A stretch of DNA of 64,000 bases from Sphaerulina vaccinii. Its lineage: Eukaryota > Ascomycota > Dothideomycetes > Mycosphaerellales > Mycosphaerellaceae. Within the stretch, counting starts at the first letter, position 1, and every line of letters begins with the position of its first letter. A program made the position numbers and the translations under genes. The notes under the pieces are model-generated. The model saw only the letters and a list, made by a program, of their open reading frames with translations, did no database searches and was not told where the DNA came from. Shown piece after piece: positions 53,124 through 64,000 of this stretch. Location of the stretch: the NCBI GenBank assembly GCA_022570795.1, contig JAKUDP010000023.1, positions 186,001-250,000 of the forward strand, read 5' to 3'.

Positions 53124-56100
53124 TCAACGCGGCGGCTGGTAATACTGTTGCTGTCCGCCCATCGATGGCTGTTGCGCTTGTTGCCCTGGCGCATACCCAT
53201 ATGTTTGCTGCTGCGGCACCATCATTGGCTGCTGCACAAACTGTCCGCCATACACTGATGGTGTAGGTTGCTGCTGGATGAAGCCTTGCTGCATCATTTG
53301 CATCTGCTGCATTTGAGCCTGCTGTTGCAACATCTGTTGCTGCATCATGCCTGGCGACCATGACTGCCTATGTTGCAAGGGAGCAGGCATTTGCTGCTGG
53401 TAGATCGCCTGTTGAGGCACACCTACGCCCATTCTCTGCGCCCTGTCGTGTGCCATCTGGTTGAAATGAGCTGTCTGGGCCGCCTTCTGCGCTGCCATCT
53501 GAGCCTGTTTCTGCCTTTCCTGTTGTGCCAGTAGAGCTGCCTGCTGTGCTTGTGCCTGCTGTTGATAGGTCATAGCAACCGCACCCTGTACCACACTGTT
53601 CCTGTACCGACTAGGAGCAGCCTTTTCACGCTCACGATCCGCCAGAGCGCCGATGAGGCCTTCACTTGGCATACCAAAGGAGCTTTTGTTTCCAGTATTT
53701 GCAGCCATACCAACGAGTGGCGCACCGGTCACGCGAGACACTCGCGTTCTTTCCCGCGCACTCAAATTGACAGGCTGTGTGCTCGCCAGCAGACCACTGC
53801 CACTCGCAGTCCTCAGCAGATTGCGCGAACTCGGCCTTTCAGGTGGCGTTCGCTGAGCTGCACCGAGCTGTGCTGACCAGTCACCAGAAGCTGCCCGCTG
53901 GAATGGAGGCGGTGTCTTGGTCATAGACTTCCGTAACTGCGAAATGTCGTTCGTGGATGCATGCCGTCCATGCGCGAAAGCTGGGACCAATGACTTCGTC
54001 CGCTGACCATATTGCGGCTGTGGTGCATATTGAGGGCGTTGGCTTTCCTCGTATTTGAGCTTCACGTATTGTTCTGGTGTTAGACCTGCCTGAGAGGTGC
54101 CAACTGTAGCGGCGCCTGGAGCCCACACCATGCTAGGTCGCTTATTCACAACCAACTCGCTCTGCTCACGAGCCTCGATTCCAGTAGGTGTTGGTGTCCT
54201 TGCTCCAAAGTATGAAGCGCGCCTGTCCTCGGCAGGACTATCTCCAGAGTCGAGGTGGCCGCTGAGTCTCGAGCTTGAACCGTCTCGTAGTCTGTCCCGA
54301 GATCTCGACCTATGCCGTTTGTCCATGTCTCCCGGAGTCATCATTCCACTACTACTCGGTCTACTATTCACCTTGTACGTATACGTGGGACCAAATTCGA
54401 CAGTCGGGATGTCTGAGCTCTCTTGAATCTTATCCTTGCCCCAGGTATCCAGTTTGCTTGCGTTGAAATCCCGCTCTTGCACCGCTGGCAGATTGGGATC
54501 GCCAACAGTCTTGAGCTTGCCATGTCGCTCGAACGACTTCTTCTTCTTTAGCTGCTCTTTTCTCGTCTGCTCCTCAAGTGATGATCGTCCCGAGCTCGCA
54601 TAGTCGGGAGTATCTGTCGACGCGATCGTGTTGGTTCGGTCGCTGGCATCGTTTAAGACGCGTTCTAGCAGATCCTCGTTAACAAAAGTCGGGTCAACAA
54701 TATAGCTGCCCACTGAGCTCGCAGGCGAGCCAGGAGGATCCATGTCACGCACCTGTTGTTCATTGCGAGCAGAAGAGTTCTGTCCCTCCACCGGCACCTG
54801 CGGCAATTGTCTGCTTGGTAGTGGTTTCCTGTTGATGCTCTGGGAGGAACGATTGTGCGTCAGGTCCGGACGTTGTTCGTTCCTGCTAATCGCAGCCAAC
54901 CCGTCAATGGATGGCTTTTCTCGGGGATCGAAGTACTCGCCATCATGGGCGATTGCGTGGTACGGCGAGCCGGGTATCGATTCTAGGCGATTCTGTCCAC
55001 CACCGTAACCTCCATTCGCAGCATAGCCCTGTGACTGGTTAGCAGGACCAAGGTGCTGATCACGATAAGCAAGCGTCTGCTCGTGGCCTTGTGCGCCTGC
55101 ATAGCCTTGACCGTCATCGCCGTGCACAGCAGCCTGCATTTGTTGTAGAGTGTCTGCGTCCACATTCGACTGAGCACGTCGAAGTTCTGGTGGCATGTGC
55201 GGCTGTTGGACTGGTCGACTATGAGGATCGTGCTGCAACTCAGGAGGCGAAACGACAGGTTCCGGTGGTGGCAAGTAAGGCGAAGCAGCAGCAGCAACTT
55301 GCTCGTAGGGCGAGTGCATCGAAAGTCTGTCGTCGGATTGCACACGTTCAATCGGGCTCTGAGCTTGGCCAATAGCTGCAGCCATAGCACCTCCGTGCAT
55401 TGGAGGTGGTGGCGGCTGTTCGTCATCTCGTCCACTCTGCTCAAATGAGAGCCTAGATGGCGTCTCGCTCATATATTTCCGATAGCCGTGTGCATCAGAT
55501 ACAGAACGTTTGTGTGGGCTGCCGTTGAATGCTGCAGGTGGTGCAGAGTCTGTGCGCCTGGGCGGCTGCATTGGATTTGCGCCTGTCTTATGTGGAGATC
55601 CAGATCTCGAGCCCGGTGTTGACTGTGTAACGGGTTGGTCCTGGAACTGAAGGACGCTTCTCGATCCTGGTGGAAGTGAGTTGCGGCTCGTGGTGTTGCG
55701 CCTGCTGGTCATGCCACGATCCCCATTCTCGATTTCTGTGGCCATGCGAGTCGCCGTCAGCTTCCTCATCTCCTTTCGCCATTGCCGTTCGCTCCAATTC
55801 TGGCTTCCCTTCTCGTGGATAAGGCCGGATACGTCCAGAATGTCCAGATATCCATACCGACGATCTTTTGGCATGGCGAACATCAGGCCACGGGCATCCA
55901 GTGTATCTGCGATGAGCCTGTTTGGTCTGCCGTACAGACCGAAAGTGTCGTACACAGGGAACAACCACCTAAGCATCATCTCGAAACCACTGACAGCAGC
56001 GTGTACCTCTGGCATGACGAAGACGAAGCCTTCTGTGGTAGTCTCTTGACCTCCATGGATTGTGACCAGGCCCTCCAGCTTGACTAACGTTGACTGTTCC

Positions 56101-57225
56101 ACAAGTGGCTTCGACTGCGGGTATATGGCGTACGCAGCATAGGCGTCGCTAATGGTGGCAATCGGCTTCGTCTTCTTCGTGATCTTCCTGGTGTCGTAAA
56201 ATCTGATGTCGCCCTTAGGTAGCTGGGCGCGGTTGTAGCTGCTACTCTTTTTCAGAGTCTTCTGCGACTTCTGCCACTCCTTCTCGTCTGGTGGAGAGAT
56301 GACACACCAGCATCTTCGCCATGGTGTGCCGGCGCCAAAGCGAACTCTTGCCCAATCATCATATGCGAACTTCGATCGTTCCATAATCTGCTTGATGCCA
56401 TTCAAATACCTGCCCTTGCCGGCGATCAAAGATCCTGTGTAGGCCTCCTGCAGTGTCGAGTGTTCGAACATGGCCAGACGGATACCCGCGGTCCATTGGG
56501 TGAGAGAGTTCAACGAGTTGAAGTGCAGGAGATATCGGTTATTAGCTGCTGTCGACACGCTAAGCACGTTCTGAAGACTGCCACCAGCTGCGCCGTTCAT
56601 TGGGAGCGATTCGATCTGTGGTTGTCAGCATAGGTCATCAAATGGTGTTCACCATACACACCATCTTGATCGAGGCATCGCTGAGGTTGATGAAGGTTGG
56701 CACCACCTCACCATCCTCGCCTGCTGCATCCAGTGCCGCAGCATCCCATAAGGACAAAACCGTGCCAACAAGCTGAGCAAAGCACTCCGTCCACGTGCGG
56801 TCTCGACTGGGTCTTCCACTAGAATCCAGATCGTGCAGCTTCAGAAAGTAGCCTTCCTGATACAGCTTGTTGCTATGGCTGTTCAGATAGCTGAATATGG
56901 GCGCGAGCTCAGGCGGCGTGTCGGTCGCCAGCTCCATCTGGGGAGGATTGTATGTTTGGATCATGCTGTTCGGACGTGTGTTCGCTCTCGACTCTGCTCT
57001 TGCTCGCGACTGAGTGCTCGGTGAGTGTGGTGAAGCCTGGCCGTGTGCGTCTGCTCGGTAGCCGCGTACAGAGGGCGAGTTCGTGTCGGTATCGAGATTG
57101 AGGTTTCGCGTCCTCTCCATCTCTGAAGGATCCCGTGGCGGCGGCGTCGACTTCTGCAGTCGACCTGGTACCTCTTTCATGTCTTCGGTCGTTGGAGATC
57201 GTGGTCCTCCGCCCCATTGGGACAT
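53124..57225 (-). CDS. PH-domain protein, CAF120/Skg3-like
   Basis: Exons in transcript order (57225-56662, 56615-53124) give 1351 residues; the intron is 46 bp. The order matches the Caf120/Skg3 family: a Pro/Ser-rich start, TPPELAPIFSYLNSHSNKLYQEGYFLKL, then a PH-type region (TWTECFAQLVGTVLSLWDA; SLTQWTAGIRLAMFEH) interrupted by the intron, and a second conserved block (GDIRFYDTRKITKKTKPIA; GFEMMLRWLFPVYDTFGLYG). Yeast Caf120 associates with Ccr4-Not and Skg3 is linked to growth sites. Residues after ~420 are disordered, with a strongly Gln-rich end (MQQQMLQQQAQMQQMQMMQQ). Single long exon 2 has no frame break. Confidence 0.86.
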
Positions 57226-58900
57226 GAAGGATAATACTACACACGAAAGTCAGATGCTGCAAGGGACTTCCGCTACCTCTCGCGTTCACATCCATCAAGC
57301 GTAGGCTGTGATGCCGCTCTCGCGTTCACATCCATCAAGCGTAGGCTGTGATGCCGCAGCAGTGGCTCGGGAACTGACGTACCTCTATTGCGAGGCATGC
57401 TGTACGACGCTCAACCTGTATGCTGGAATCTCGTGTACCACTTGGGTTCCTGCTGCAACAAAGCTGCAGACTCCCTAAGTTATGGAAGAAGACTGCCGTG
57501 AATGAAAGAAGTTCCTGGGCTGTACGCAGCTTTTCGTCACGTCTGCCGATCTCTTTCTGCAGACAACTTTCGACGCGTAATATTAGCCCGTCAGATGCGC
57601 TGAACGCTGGCGAAACGGTGGAGCGGGATCACAATCAGGTCGCGCAGGTGTCGCATGTGTCAGAAGCTGGTTGTCGCAAGGGTGCCGTTGGCCGACGTTG
57701 GCGAAGGAAATGCGCTCGTAGATGTTTTGCCAGTTACGAGAGTCGCAGAAACCAGCCAGTAGTTGATGACGTGAACTTTGATTCAAGGTTGTTGAGCGCT
57801 GACACTGCCGGGACTTCCGAGTGACCTTCCCGTGTGTTTATGATTTTCTGTGGCTGTTTGTGAGGAGCGTAGACGTTGATGTTTTGGCGTCGGAGAAGTT
57901 GGAAAGGAACAACTGTGCCAGACAGCAGAAGCAGCTCTGATTTCTACTCAACACTGCACCACAATGGCCGCGGACAATGGCATCCGGAGCCTCGTAAGCA
58001 GAAACGAATTGCCACGACGATGTATTGCTTGGCAAGCATTTACATCGGCCGAATTGGGTATCTTGGTAAATCAGCCTCATTCGGGTTCGCTTGTATGCGA
58101 ATAGGCGAGCGCTTCTCATCCATGCTCGTACGATGGCACGAGGACGTAGCAACAAGACCATCTGTTCAACAGTCTGCGACTGCTTCGATCTCCCACGCAA
58201 GTACGATAGCATGTCACTCAGACAAAGTAGTTCGGAGCGTAACACCGTAAGTCCGCCCAAGTCTCGGCTTACGATCTCAATCGATCTATGAAGCTTAGCG
58301 TGAAGCCATTGGCACCACTCAGGCTTACTTTCGCCGCGGGCAACGGCTGGAGAGAGCTGTGAGAGTCCGAGCGGAAGCAAGACGAGACGAGAGAGCTTCA
58401 CTTCACTTCAGCTCATTCCTGGAGCTGCTGGTGACGAATGGCAAGCACGAAGCAGAATGATTGATGGAGTGATGGTCAAGGTAGAGTCTACGACTGACGA
58501 TAGCATCTTCTTATCGAGTTGGAGGGAATATATCGTGAAGAACGCCATCATCCATCGTCACGGCGCACAGACATATGGCAGCAGTGTTGATGCCTTAGGT
58601 TTCTTGTCGCAAAGTGAACGCGCCAAAACACGTCTCTCACGCTTCCAAGATTCACTTCTGCAGACAAGAGCTGAATAACTTTTTCCATTTCACTTGCCAT
58701 TCGTGGTCGCCATTACCCTCGAGACTCATTCACTTCCCTCCATCTCCTGTTCTGCTCCGCGCCTACTATTGACCCTTGCCGTTCACCATTCATACACCAC
58801 ACGCGCGAACCAAAACCACTTCGACTCGCGACTATATCTAAGTTCAACCCATCTGCAGCTATTGTTATCTAGCAGCCACTACCGCGGCCACTCAGATGTC
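57226..58900. promoter_or_regulatory. 1.7-kb divergent interval
   Basis: It separates the PH-domain gene (minus) and the BAH-PHD gene (plus). It begins with a perfect 40-bp tandem duplication. Open frames at 57420-57824 (+) and 58401-57838 (-) were considered; the latter starts with GTG and is rejected. Nothing else is recognised. Confidence 0.4.
57277..57356. repeat. perfect 40-bp tandem duplication
   Basis: The 40 bases 57277-57316 are repeated without a mismatch at 57317-57356. The pair lies 52 bp upstream of the PH-domain gene's start codon, in its 5' UTR or promoter. Identity of the two copies suggests a recent slip or duplication. Confidence 0.9.
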
Positions 58901-60124
58901 ATGGCACCCTCCAAGTTCGGTGCGAATGGTCTAGCGAAGAAGACTGCGAGTGGAAAAACAAAACAGGCACCATTAGTGCAGCCAAAGGAGTTACTCGAGG
59001 AGGATAGGGAACGTCTCAAGCAATGGCTGGCAGCAACTGAAAAGCCATTCGGAGTCAAGATCGACGCGCCAACACGAAAGCGTAAGCGTGGTGAAGAGAT
59101 GCACCTTGAGGAAGGACTGCTTGTTCCCGACCTCAAAGTACTTTACGAAGTCAAGCCCCGCGACAAGTGGGAGAGCTTAAGGAGGTACAAGAAGTTTACA
59201 GGTGAGGGAAGTGTACCTGTCATCATGGAGTGTAATACTGACTCACATTCTAGTTGGCACCCAGAGTATCGGAACCGGGCAATGCATTCTGGTCAAGCAC
59301 GATTCAACGACCGAAGATGTGAAGATCAACACCGAAACGCAGTGGAAAGCACAGGTCCTCGAAGTCCGAGCTCTGGACAGTGAACACGTCTTCATCAGGG
59401 TGGCGTGGCTCAATAGACCAGAAGATCTGGCTACAGGTCGGCTAGCTTATCATGGCAAGCACGAGCTCATCGTCACCAACGAGATGGATATTATCGATGC
59501 AATGACTGTCAATGGCAGTCTAGATGTTGTTGCATTGGACGATCAGGACGATGAGAGTGATGCCATCGAGGATCAGTACTTCTGGCGACAGACTTATGAC
59601 CTCGTGAGCAAGAAGTTCTCGGTGAGTCAAGGAGGTTGGCATTCCGCACGAGTCGTTTCTGACATACATCTAGACATTACGCAAGATCTGTATCGATTCG
59701 AAGCCGGCGAACCCAGATGAGATGATACTGCAGTGCTCGAACGAGACGTGTCGAGAATGGCTTCACGTCAAGTGCGTTGCTGAAAACGCGCTTAGAACTC
59801 ACGAGCAAGGTCAGTCAAGGATGATGCTCTTTGACACTTGAGCTGCGCTAACTCTGTGTAGCTGCTAAAGAAGGTTCGCTCGACATTCAAACCAATCGCT
59901 CCAAGGACTCAGGGAACGACTCGGCTGGCGCTACACCTGTCGTTTACACTTCAAACAAGAAGAACACGCTCAAAGTCGAGGTCTATGTCAAAGGTGACCC
60001 TACTGGACCCAACGACACATCTGCGACAACGTCCGAGATCGTCGTGATCCCGAAAGGTGAAGAAGCCTACGCGCGAGATCTACTGTGCCTGAAATGCCAC
60101 GAGCCGATCGAGGACGACACCTGA
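58901..60124 (+). CDS. BAH-PHD chromatin-reader-like protein
   Basis: Exons 58901-59201, 59254-59621, 59674-59809 and 59862-60124 give 355 residues; all three introns are 52 bp. Residues ~85-215 form a BAH domain (GQCILVKHDSTTEDV; WKAQVLEVRALDSEHVFIRVAWLNRPED; ELIVTNEMDIIDAMTVNG; QYFWRQTYDL). A degenerate PHD-like finger follows (KICIDSKPANPDEMILQCSN; CREWLHVKC), then a short tail ending in a CxxC (LLCLKCHEP). In Neurospora the BAH-PHD protein EPR-1 reads H3K27 methylation; this protein has the same layout but I cannot say it is the orthologue. The first PHD cysteine pair is reduced (CID instead of CxC). Probably nuclear. Confidence 0.84.
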
Positions 60125-61897
60125 ACGTCCTATCTTTGCGCCTGCACTTTCGCGTTCTGGAAGGTAGTGGGCATCACATCAACAACAAGCTGCCCACAAT
60201 ATTTCCGTCTCTGTGCCCGCGTGGCTCTATTATGCCACGCTACTGCAGGAGTGTGCGCATCGCATGAGCGTGTGGAGCCGGTCTCTCCAGACATGTGCGC
60301 ACTTGGCGCTCATGTCTTGACTGCTCTGCGTGTCCTAGAACTTCGCGACCGCCATCACTCTCTGCTCTCAATTCACCAGCCGAGCCATCTAATACTGCCG
60401 TTGCGGCGTGGGAAGTCCCTCAGGAGATGTTCGAGATCATCTTCACGTCTTGTGGTATGAGCTTCGGACGCGATTCGGACGACTTGCAATGGTTACGACC
60501 AACCTGAACACGGAAGCATACGAAGCCACGCACTTGGCTGCTTTCACACTGGTCATCTGGCGCTATTAAGGTAGGCTGGAAGGTCCGGCACGGAGCGTCG
60601 GCACGCAAGTGAAGAGCTCATTTGTGAGGGGCCTAGCCTCAACGAGTGACGAAAATCGTTTCTCTGTCCTCGCGCTGGACGACGCGAGCTCGACGACTAT
60701 GATTTTTAAGATACCCCCACCTCATACGTATATATATATGATACCTTCCACCCTCCAAATGACGAGACTCTTCCTTCATTACACGCCCATGCTGCTGATC
60801 ATGATCAATTCGAAACTGCGCGCTTCTTCGGCATTTGAAGGTACCCTTGCTCTAGATCAGATACTAAAAGACAGCGGCTAAATAGTAGCTGTGCCTGTTT
60901 TTGTTTACAGTCTTCTAGAGCCAACCAGTTCGCGCGCGCAAAGCTCGAATTGGTCAGGCACAGGAACATGAACGGCATGCGCTCGAGCTACTTTATGCAG
61001 GTGGGAATGCATGTCATAAGAGGAGGTACAGTAGCGCGCGGTTTGTGCAGCGAACTGCAGCAGTCTGCAGAACCATATGCAGGAGATGCGCCGATGACAG
61101 ACTGTTATCAGTTTCAATATATGAAAGATGGAGTCTCCGCCAACACAAACCCGAATTCATTGCGTCCAAGCGCGGTAACCTTCCTCTGTGAGACATTTTA
61201 CATCACTATTGCTGCTGACCTCATTTCCCAATTGCGCTGCTTGTCTTATATGCTCCGCATACAGTATAGCTATGAGATAGGCAATTGCCCACGGCATCCG
61301 CATTCTCATCAGACATGCTAGGATAATAACGAACGTGGGGCTCGTCATCGTGTGTCTTGTGGTTCTTTAGTACCTCGTTCGCTTCCCTGGACCTGCATGA
61401 TAGCTTCATGCACGAGCTGCGCTGGGCAACAGGCCATTGGAGCTAGCCCATGCTTTTGGGTGTCGATGAACAGTTCGGCGATTCATGGTCATACATGTAG
61501 ACTGCCCACGTACCGTGAATGCTTCCTTCGAGGTCCTTTTTGATGAGCTTTCTTCACTCTTGCATCAACAGACTACTAGCTGCAGCATCAACATCGACAT
61601 CATTATCATCAACGATTGTCCTTCATCACCGCAAGTGAGCCCGTCCGCACGTGTACGCACGCGCATACAGAAGAGACAGGCTATTGTTGCACTTGTCTAC
61701 TAGTCGGTCTTTACCGTTGTGGAACCTGTTCGAGAGCTCCCTGTCATCCTTCCACTCGCTTTCGGAGTACATACCTATCAAGCTTTGGAGAAGAGATAGG
61801 TGCAGTAAGGGACAGCTAGCTATAGCTGCTATAATACTATACTTCTCGAAACATCCCCGGAACGAGGAACGCAGAACAGCCAACACTCTTCGCTCCC
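60125..61897. other. 1.8-kb gene-poor interval
   Basis: Only short frames are present, none with a domain or plausible splicing. The right end must hold the epimerase promoter. No repeat or element was recognised. Confidence 0.4.
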
Positions 61898-63439
61898 ATG
61901 GCGGACGTCAACGGCGCAGTGGCTTTTAACACGAACGGAGACGTGGAAGACGCCGCGGCTGCCGGAACCCTCGATACCAGCAAGGAAGACCCGCTTACCA
62001 ATGGTTCTACTGTTGTGCAACAGGACGAACAACGTGCAGATACCCTTCAGCCTGCAGCAAATGCGCCAACGAGGGATGCAGTGAAGGATGTGCCGGAGAC
62101 GAACCCAGAGCAGACTCAGCAGAGTGAAGGTGTAGCGCCAACAACAGAGCAGACTGCTGCTGCAAGTGAGCCAGATACACGGCCTGCTGTTCTAATTATT
62201 GGCGGTCTTGGTGAGTGTGTTTCACGCAGTATGTATGCGTATGTACTGATTGAGGTTGGATAGGATATGTTGGGCGCTATCTCGCTACTTACATCTACTC
62301 AAACAAGCTCGCCTCAACTCTGCGCCTGGTCGATAAGCAGCTTCCTCAACTAGCTTCACTCGCACCAGAACATCAAGAAGCTTGCTCAGACGCCAATTTC
62401 CTCCAGTCCGATGCATCACGAGAGCAATCACAAGACCGCATATTCGATCTTCCAGCAGGACCAGGCGGTGTGAAACGAGAGTTCGATTATGTCTTCAATT
62501 GTGGAGGTGAGACGAGATTCTCGCAAGAAGATGAGGTCTATAAGCTCCGAAGCTACCAGCTCAGCTTGACAGTGGGCAAGGAGGCTGCAAAGAGAGGAGT
62601 CAAGGCTTTCGTGGAGTGCAGTATGGGCACAGTGTACAACTCCAGCAAAACACCTCTGAAAGAGACCGACAAGACGAGCAAACCACATACGAAGCAGGCG
62701 AAATGGAAATTGCAAGCTGAAGAAGAGCTGGCGAAGATCGCAGGTCTGAAGCTCGTAGTACTGCGGTTTCCGAACATATATGGTCCATACGGCGGACGGG
62801 GCTGGCTCGGGACACAATTGGCACTTGCTAGAGTGTATCAAAGTCGCGAAAAGGAGACTATGAAGTGGCTGTGGAACGGCGAACTACGGACTAACACTCT
62901 GCACGTCGAGGATGCTTCCCGCGCATGCTGGCTTGCGGCTGAATGGCGCTCGAAGAACGACTCGATACCAGGCACTCAAGGCGACAGTCGAGGTATGGTG
63001 GTCTTTAACGTTGTCGACAAGGGGCAGACGAAACAGGGCACCATGGCGCAGATCATCAAAGACATCTTCAAGATCGATACTGGATTCCAGAATGCTTTGG
63101 TGAACACTTTCGCAAGGCTGAATCTGGAGCATGTGGTAGACGACGTTAATGATGATACTCTGGATGACTGGGCCGATCTGCAAGAAGCTTCGGGTATCAC
63201 TGACAAGGGCGGGCCACTGAGCCCTTTCATGGAGAAGGAGATTCTGAAAGACGCCGATTTGAGTATTGATGGCAGTCGATTCGAGACTGTCGTGGGGTTC
63301 AGGTGAGTGCTTTTCTCCTACCCCAACTCATTGGACAGATAGCTGACAAAGTGATCACAGACCACAGCATGAACGCATCACAAGGGAGGAGGTCGAGGCT
63401 GTAATTGAGAGCTACAAGAAGATGGGTTGGTGGCCTTGA
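61898..63439 (+). CDS. extended SDR, NAD-dependent epimerase/dehydratase
   Basis: Exons 61898-62210, 62264-63302 and 63361-63439 give 476 residues; introns are 53 and 58 bp. The Rossmann nucleotide motif is Gly102-x-x-Gly105-x-x-Gly108 (VLIIGGLGYVGRYLA), split by intron 1. Further family blocks: DYVFNCGGETRFSQED, FVECSMGTVYNSS, VVLRFPNIYGPYG and RTNTLHVEDASRACW. The usual catalytic Tyr-x-x-x-Lys is not obvious: HTKQAKWKLQAEE stands where YxxxK is expected, with Gln-Ala-Lys, so catalysis may be altered. The first ~95 residues are a disordered Gln/Thr/Ala/Glu-rich extension. Substrate unknown; it could be a redox-sensing or sugar-nucleotide enzyme. Start taken at the first ATG of the frame. Confidence 0.85.
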
Positions 63440-64000
63440 CAGCTATGTGGGAGCAACTGATGGTTAGCGTGCATGATTGTTGAACGGCCGGCTGAGATAT
63501 CCCCCCAAGCATCCTTTTCTGTTCTTTGTAGCATAGCGTTGAGGAGGGAGTGCATGTGTATAGAGCAGGTAGTGCGAACTGCTGATGCTGACCCATATCA
63601 TTGATCTCCTTCACTATGACTATGATCATTTACTCAGACTTCAAAGCATCTCTCTCTTTCCCGCGGGATCGTCCGACCGTCTTTCCCGGGTTCTTCCTTG
63701 CACTTCACCCTTTCTTTGCTTTCCCAACTTGACCTCATCCTTCAGCCTTTGGACAGCATCAACTACTCTACTTCGTGCACCACGGCACTCACTTTCACTC
63801 TACGCGCGATGATCGGATGATGTCGTGGGATATGCACGTCGTGATCGCATCGATTGCGGCACGTACAGGCGGATCCTTGGCTTGCATGCTACATCCACTT
63901 CGAAGAGGGCGGCCTCTCGGATGCCATCAAAGTGTCTATACATTTGTGCCTCCTCGTGCGACTTGCCTTTCTGGCGACCGGTGCGAGGTATATGACACGC
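63440..64000. other. right edge, no gene seen
   Basis: The last 561 bp contain the epimerase 3' UTR and short frames without domains. A gene beginning beyond the window cannot be excluded. Confidence 0.4.

Noticed and set aside
57838..58401. Minus-strand 187-codon frame that looks like a signal peptide plus cysteines
   Set aside because: The first codon is GTG, not ATG, and the next in-frame ATG lies after the hydrophobic part. No intron supplies a start. Without a start the secretion signal is not supported.
1..64000. Secondary-metabolite gene cluster around the tyrosinase, methyltransferase, esterase, epimerase and dead MpaB-like gene
   Set aside because: These genes are tens of kilobases apart, separated by housekeeping genes, and no backbone synthase (PKS, NRPS, terpene cyclase) is present.

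Overview
The window is nuclear DNA of a filamentous ascomycete. Genes are spaced a few hundred bases to 2 kb apart on both strands. Most have one to four short GT-AG introns of about 45-126 bp, and the protein families are typical of Pezizomycotina (DUF3433, DUF3140, Pfa4, a tyrosinase, Msb1-like, a BAH-PHD protein). A Dothideomycete (Mycosphaerellales-like) origin is my inference from gene style; no marker gene here proves it. I saw no convincing tRNA or rRNA gene, intact transposon or CRISPR array.

Left part (0.5-25.9 kb), mostly housekeeping: secreted tyrosinase (+), SIN3 corepressor (-), cytosine deaminase FCY1 (+), uroporphyrinogen decarboxylase HEM12 (-), SAM methyltransferase (+), three diverged copies of an unknown module, secreted carboxylesterase (-), coiled-coil protein (+), DUF423/TMEM256-like membrane protein (-), DNA topoisomerase I (-, with a small N-terminal exon 297 bp upstream), ATP synthase gamma ATP3 (+), F-box-like protein (+), DUF3140 protein (+), and a dead DUF2236/MpaB-like oxygenase gene (-).

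Middle (25.9-48.7 kb): a gene-poor stretch, an Msb1-like morphogenesis protein (+), a DUF3433 membrane protein broken by a +1 frameshift exactly at a UGA (+), a 2.6-kb accessory gap holding a possible dead secreted Cys-rich gene, casein kinase II alpha (-) followed by an in-frame 100-codon ORF, palmitoyltransferase PFA4 (+), a newly assembled 84-residue gene (-) whose start lies 30 bp from that of a nuclear-encoded mitochondrial ribosomal protein uS3m (+), then a 4.6-kb gene (+) joining ankyrin repeats, a complete TALE homeodomain, an ArfGAP-type zinc finger lacking its arginine finger, more ankyrins, a repeat-bearing disordered region and a C-terminal membrane domain. A 99-bp minisatellite separates it from a homoserine-acetyltransferase-like hydrolase (-) with a GC-AG intron.

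Right part (48.7-64 kb): gene-poor, with a C2H2 zinc-finger protein (-), a CAF120/Skg3-like PH-domain protein (-) with a perfect 40-bp tandem duplication upstream, a BAH-PHD chromatin-reader-like protein (+), and an extended-SDR epimerase (+).

Chromatin and transcription genes (SIN3, TOP1, BAH-PHD, the homeodomain chimera, the zinc-finger protein) are scattered, and no biosynthetic cluster is evident. The most unusual object is the homeodomain-ArfGAP-ankyrin-membrane chimera. Exon joins were deduced by hand from splice sites, reading phase and protein continuity; every spliced CDS listed sums to a multiple of three except the frameshifted genes noted.
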